The translations under genes were made by a program, and so were the position numbers. A DNA stretch of 9,005 nucleotides, taken from contig CAUJIL010000194.1 of NCBI GenBank assembly GCA_963204845.1, forward strand, positions 1 to 9,005. The letters are read 5' to 3'. Every line of letters starts with the position of its first letter. Within the stretch, counting starts at the first letter, position 1. The DNA comes from Pseudomonadota bacterium. GTDB lineage: Bacteria; Pseudomonadota; Gammaproteobacteria; Pseudomonadales; UBA5518. Of the stretch, positions 6,091 through 9,005 are shown piece after piece. The notes under the pieces were generated by a model. That model did no database searches, was not told where the DNA came from, and saw only the letters and a list, made by a program, of their open reading frames with translations.

Positions 6091-7101
6091 ATGCGGATCA
6101 CCGCCGACGCGCCGCTCGCGCACTGCAACACGCTGCGCCTCCCCGCGCGCGCCGAGTGGTGCGCCAGCGTCGGCACGCCGGCGGAACTCGCCGAGGCGCT
6201 CGCGTTCGCCCGCGAGCGGGCATTGCCGGTGCGCGTGCTCGGCGGCGGCAGCAACGTGGTGTTGCGCGAGCGCATCGCGGGCTGCGTGCTGCTGATGCGG
6301 ATGCAGGGCGAGGAAATCCTTGGGCGCAGCGACGCGGCGGTGCGGGTGCGGGTGGCGGCCGGTGTGCGTTGGCACGATTTCGTGCTCGCCTGCCATGTGC
6401 GCGGGTGGTACGGCCTGGAGAACCTGGCGCTGATCCCCGGCACCGTGGGTGCGGCACCGGTACAGAACATCGGCGCCTACGGGGTGGAGCTCGCGGCCTT
6501 CGTGGAGGAGGTCGGGGCGGTCGACCGCGCGACCGGTGAGCGCTGCGCCTTCGCGCGCGCCGATTGCCGCTTCGCTTACCGGCACAGCATCTTCAAGGGC
6601 GAACTCGCCGAGCGGACGGTGATCACGGACGTCACCTTCCGGTTGCCGCTCGACGCTGCGGTGCAGTCCGGCTACCCGGCGCTGCGCGCGGCGCTCGGCG
6701 GCGCCACCGATCCCACGCCGGCGCAGGTCCTGCGGGCCGTGCTCGCGGTGCGCCGCGAACGCCTGCCGGATCCGCAGCAGTTGCCGAACGTCGGCAGTTT
6801 CTTCCACAACCCGGTACTGGAGCGTGCACGCTTCGAGGCCCTGCGCGCGCGCCATCCGGACGTGGTGCACTGGACGGACGGCGAGCGCGTCAAGCTGGCA
6901 GCGGCGTGGCTGGTGGAGCAGGTGGGTGGCAAGGCGATGCGCGAAGGTGGTGCGCGCGTGCACGAACGCCAGGCGCTGGTGCTGGTCAACGATGGCGGCG
7001 CCACCGCCGACGAGGTTCTCGAGCTGGCGCGGCGCATCGTGGCGGCGGTCGATGCGCGCTTCGGCGTGGTGTTGCGGATCGAGCCGGCGATTTACGGTTG
7101 A
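6091..7101 (+). CDS. murB: MurB, UDP-N-acetylenolpyruvoylglucosamine reductase (type I)
   Basis: MurB is a cytoplasmic flavoenzyme that reduces UDP-GlcNAc-enolpyruvate with NADPH to UDP-MurNAc, the second committed step of peptidoglycan synthesis. The 336-residue product is close to the 342 residues of the E. coli enzyme. Motifs are HCNTLRL (11-17), VLGGGSNVVL (49-58, FAD binding), GLENLALIPGTVGAAPVQNIGAYGVE (starting at 108), FAYRHSIFK (161-169, catalytic Arg164) and GSFFHNP (235-241, catalytic Ser236). C-terminal Glu331 aligns without a gap to the E. coli catalytic Glu325. The inserted GYPAL loop (194-198) marks the type I form. It lies 5 bp after the phosphatase gene with no obvious Shine-Dalgarno. 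It appears to be the last gene of the operon, followed by a 156-bp gap. Confidence 0.96.
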   Translation: MRITADAPLAHCNTLRLPARAEWCASVGTPAELAEALAFARERALPVRVLGGGSNVVLRERIAGCVLLMRMQGEEILGRSDAAVRVRVAAGVRWHDFVLACHVRGWYGLENLALIPGTVGAAPVQNIGAYGVELAAFVEEVGAVDRATGERCAFARADCRFAYRHSIFKGELAERTVITDVTFRLPLDAAVQSGYPALRAALGGATDPTPAQVLRAVLAVRRERLPDPQQLPNVGSFFHNPVLERARFEALRARHPDVVHWTDGERVKLAAAWLVEQVGGKAMREGGARVHERQALVLVNDGGATADEVLELARRIVAAVDARFGVVLRIEPAIYG

Positions 7102-7128
7102 GTCGGGATTTCGATGCAAATCGTGCCG

Positions 7129-7154
7129 CCGCATGATCCATATGGGTCATGCGG
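7129..7154. repeat. 26-bp near-perfect palindrome between murB and gacA
   Basis: The left arm CCGCATGATCCAT (7129-7141) and right arm ATGGGTCATGCGG (7142-7154) pair at 12 of 13 positions. The single exception (7137 with 7146) would be a G-U pair in RNA. The dyad has no loop, which favours a protein-binding operator over a structural RNA hairpin. No run of T follows, so it is a poor intrinsic terminator. It begins 27 bp after murB and ends where a -35 element of the gacA promoter would lie. Confidence 0.8.
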
Positions 7155-7176
7155 ACGGCGCCTCGCGTCGTATATG
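7148..7176 (+). promoter_or_regulatory. Putative gacA/uvrY promoter
   Basis: TATATG (7171-7176) is the best -10-like hexamer in the gap and sits in the most AT-rich part near the gene. No good -35 is seen: the position 17 bp upstream (7148-7153) is CATGCG and lies inside the right arm of the palindrome. A weak -35 overlapped by a dyad would fit an activator- or repressor-controlled promoter. The predicted leader is about 75 nt. Confidence 0.3.
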
Positions 7177-7243
7177 CTCGCATGCCCCGTAACGGCAGGA
7201 ACCACCCGGCAGGCAGTACAGCGGTGTCCCCTGGACAGGATGC

Positions 7244-7249
7244 AGGAGG
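7244..7249 (+). promoter_or_regulatory. Strong ribosome binding site fixing the GTG start of gacA
   Basis: AGGAGG, a full Shine-Dalgarno core, lies 8 nt before the GTG at 7258. It decides the start in favour of this GTG over the in-frame ATG codons at 7240 and 7114, which lie upstream of it. Confidence 0.85.
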
Positions 7250-7257
7250 GAACTGGA

Positions 7258-7923
7258 GTGCTGAACGATCCACCGAACCGTTTTATCGACGTGCTCGTCG
7301 TCGACGATCATGACCTGCTGCGCCTCGGCGTGGTCAGCGCGCTGACGGCGTTGTCCGACATGCGCGTCGTGGCCGAGGCCGCCAGCGGCGAGGAGGCGAT
7401 CCGCCTCGCGCGCGAGGTGCAACCCGACGTGGTGCTGATGGACCTGCGCATGCCGGGCATGGGCGGACTCGAGGCCGCGCGGCGCATCGGCATGACGCAG
7501 CCGCAGACCTGCATCATCGCAGTCACGGCGTGGGACAGCGAGCCGTGGCAGCGTCTCGGGCAGAGCCATATCGCGGCCTGCGTTGGCAAGAGCGTGCAGG
7601 TGCCCGATCTCGCGGCGACGATCCGCCGCACGCTGGCGGCGCACCGGCGCGGACGGCAGCCGCCTGCGATCGCGGAACCCACGCGCAACCCCTTCGATAC
7701 ACTGTCGGCGCGCGAGATGCAGGCCTGCACGCTGCTGCTCGCCGGGCATCGGCCGGCGCAGGTCGCGCGTGAGATGTTCATCGCGCCGAAGACGGTGCAC
7801 TCGTTCCGCTACCGCATCTTCGAGAAACTCGGCGTCGGCAGCGACATCGAACTCACGAAGCTTGCGGTGGCGCACGGCATCGCCGGCGTGCGCGACCCCG
7901 ATCCGTCCGGGGAACCGCCGTGA
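7258..7923 (+). CDS. gacA: GacA/UvrY-family response regulator (receiver + LuxR-type HTH)
   Basis: GacA/UvrY is the transcription factor of the GacS/BarA two-component system, which typically activates small RNAs that sequester CsrA/RsmA. From GTG 7258 the product is 221 residues. The receiver domain (about 10-128) has the acidic pair Asp16-Asp17, phosphoacceptor Asp62 in LMDLRMPGMGG (60-70), Thr90 and Lys111. The C-terminal LuxR/FixJ helix-turn-helix contains LSAREMQACTLL, then APKTVHSFRYRIFEKLGV and DIELTKLAVAHGI, very close to E. coli UvrY and Pseudomonas GacA. The region before Lys111 reads IAACVGKS rather than the usual GAxGYLxK, a modest departure. Its stop overlaps uvrC by 4 bp, the well-known gacA-uvrC arrangement, which settles the assignment among NarL-type regulators. 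The sensor kinase is not in the window. Confidence 0.94.
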   Translation: MLNDPPNRFIDVLVVDDHDLLRLGVVSALTALSDMRVVAEAASGEEAIRLAREVQPDVVLMDLRMPGMGGLEAARRIGMTQPQTCIIAVTAWDSEPWQRLGQSHIAACVGKSVQVPDLAATIRRTLAAHRRGRQPPAIAEPTRNPFDTLSAREMQACTLLLAGHRPAQVAREMFIAPKTVHSFRYRIFEKLGVGSDIELTKLAVAHGIAGVRDPDPSGEPP

Positions 7924-9005
7924 CAGGATTCGATGCGCCGGCTTTCCTGCGCACGCTGACCGAACTGCCCGGCGTCTACCAGATGTACGACGGCAGCGGT
8001 GCGCTGCTGTACGTCGGCAAGGCGCGCAACCTGCGCAAGCGCGTGGCGAGCTATTTCCACGACCGCGGCGCCGGTGGCAAGACGGCGGCGCTGGTGGCGC
8101 GCATCGCCGAGATCCAGGTCACCGTGACGGGCAGCGAGACCGAGGCGCTGTTGCTGGAACAGAACCTGATCAAGAGCCAGCACCCGCCGTTCAACATCCT
8201 GCTGCGCGACGACAAGTCGTACCCGTACATCTTCCTGTCCGACCGTGAACCGTTTCCGCGCCTGGCGTTCCACCGCGGCGCACGGCGTGCGGCCGGACGC
8301 TATTTCGGGCCGTTTCCGGGCACGACGGCGGTGCGCGAGAGCCTGTCGCTGCTGCAGAAAGTGTTTCGCGTGCGCCAGTGCGAGGACAGCTACTTCCGCA
8401 ACCGCTCGCGGCCCTGTCTGCAGTACCAGATCGGACGCTGCTCGGGTCCCTGCGTCGGGCTGGTCAGCGAGGATGAGTACGCGCAGGCGGTGCGCCACAC
8501 CGCGCAGTTCCTGGAGGGGCGCAGCAGCGAGCTCGCCCGGGAACTCGCCGACGCGATGGAGCGGGCGGCGGCGGCGCTGGAGTTCGAGCGCGCGGCGATG
8601 CTGCGCGACCAGATCCGGGCGCTGCAGGCGGTGCGCGAAAAGCAGTTCATCGAAAGTGGCGACGGCACGGCGGACGTGATCGCCGCCGCGGCTGGCCCCG
8701 GCGCCGCCTGCGTGCACGTCTTGTTCGTGCGCGACGGGCGGATCCTCGGCAGCCGCAGCTATTTTCCGCGCTGCCGCCTCGAAGAGACGGCCGCCGAGGT
8801 GCTCGCGGCCTTCGTGCCGCAGTTCTATCTCGCCGCGAGCGGCGAACGCGAGATTCCGCGCGAGATCCTGCTCGACGGCGAGTTGCCCGACGCTGCGCTG
8901 ATCGCCGAGGCGCTGTCCGCGGCCGCGGGGCGCAAGGTCGCGCTGAGCGCGCGCGTGCGCGGCTCGCGCAGCCAGTGGGTGCGGCTCGCGGCGCAGACGG
9001 TGCAG
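7920..9005 (+). CDS. uvrC: UvrC, excinuclease ABC subunit C (3' end outside window)
   Basis: UvrC makes both incisions around a DNA lesion after UvrA/UvrB recognition in nucleotide excision repair. The GTG start at 7920 overlaps the gacA stop (GTGA), and 362 codons stay open to the window edge; the family is about 610 residues, so roughly 40% is missing. The N-terminal GIY-YIG nuclease domain (about 14-95) shows PGVY (17-20), YVGKARNLRKRV (31-42) and the metal-site region SETEALLLE (72-80). Cysteines at 154, 166, 174 and 178 match the positions of the iron-sulfur cysteines reported for E. coli UvrC. A UVR motif (about 203-238, including AALEFERAAMLRDQI) for UvrB contact follows. The start of the UvrC C-terminal endonuclease region is visible; its helix-hairpin-helix domains are beyond the edge. 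Confidence 0.97.
   Translation, partial: MTGFDAPAFLRTLTELPGVYQMYDGSGALLYVGKARNLRKRVASYFHDRGAGGKTAALVARIAEIQVTVTGSETEALLLEQNLIKSQHPPFNILLRDDKSYPYIFLSDREPFPRLAFHRGARRAAGRYFGPFPGTTAVRESLSLLQKVFRVRQCEDSYFRNRSRPCLQYQIGRCSGPCVGLVSEDEYAQAVRHTAQFLEGRSSELARELADAMERAAAALEFERAAMLRDQIRALQAVREKQFIESGDGTADVIAAAAGPGAACVHVLFVRDGRILGSRSYFPRCRLEETAAEVLAAFVPQFYLAASGEREIPREILLDGELPDAALIAEALSAAAGRKVALSARVRGSRSQWVRLAAQTVQ

Noticed and set aside
4656..6470. A 604-codon open frame on the minus strand across lpxK, kdsB, the phosphatase and murB
   Set aside because: It spans four conserved genes in antisense, is Arg/Pro/Ala-rich, and lacks any family motif or start signal.
7073..7101. Apparent loss of the MurB catalytic Glu (C-terminus reads EPAIYG where E. 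coli has EPEVRF)
   Set aside because: An ungapped alignment from FGVVL to the final Gly places Glu331 of RIEP at the E. coli Glu325 position, so the catalytic residue is present.
7107..7122. GATTT-N6-AAATC inverted repeat after murB
   Set aside because: The stem is only 5 bp and A/T-rich, so it is too weak to claim as a terminator or operator.
7129..7170. Intrinsic terminator after murB
   Set aside because: The palindrome has a stem but no loop and no T-run after it, so it does not meet the pattern of a factor-independent terminator.
7114..7257. In-frame upstream extension of gacA from the ATG at 7114 or 7240
   Set aside because: The strong AGGAGG at 7244-7249 serves only the GTG at 7258, homology begins just after it, and the 7114 start would run through the palindrome and the putative promoter.

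Overview
This 9,005-bp window is high-GC, gene-dense bacterial chromosome. Gene content and order point to a free-living gammaproteobacterium: an RdgC homologue, a lipid A/Kdo/peptidoglycan precursor operon, and the GacA/UvrY-UvrC pair. The species cannot be named from sequence alone. Ten protein-coding genes are recognised. Two are cut by the window edges: rdgC on the left (minus strand) and uvrC on the right (plus strand). No rRNA, tRNA, mobile element or CRISPR array is visible, and no gap exceeds 165 bp.

Region 1 (1-951): the 5' part of rdgC runs leftward. A 164-bp divergent intergenic region (788-951) separates it from the next operon and holds plausible sigma70-type promoters facing both ways.

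Region 2 (952-7101): a tight cell-envelope operon, exbB-type / exbD-type / msbA / lpxK / kdsB / low-molecular-weight protein tyrosine phosphatase / murB. Gaps are 0-17 bp, and three junctions overlap by 4 bp (GTGA or ATGA). LpxK phosphorylates the lipid A precursor, KdsB activates Kdo for attachment to it, and MsbA flips core-lipid A across the inner membrane. MurB makes UDP-MurNAc for peptidoglycan. The ExbB/ExbD pair should form a proton-driven inner-membrane motor, but no tonB is encoded with it. The small Trm112-like gene often found between lpxK and kdsB in related operons is absent.

Region 3 (7102-7257): a 156-bp regulatory gap with a 26-bp near-perfect palindrome just upstream of a possible promoter, followed by a leader carrying several GGA motifs and a strong Shine-Dalgarno.

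Region 4 (7258-9005): gacA/uvrY, a LuxR-type response regulator, overlaps the start of uvrC by 4 bp. This is the classic gammaproteobacterial arrangement.

The genes themselves are conserved housekeeping families. The parts most worth a second look are non-coding or organisational: the palindrome and GGA-rich leader before gacA, the exbBD-msbA linkage, the phosphatase in an LPS operon, and a perfect 20-bp palindrome inside msbA. I do not see a convincing new biological system.
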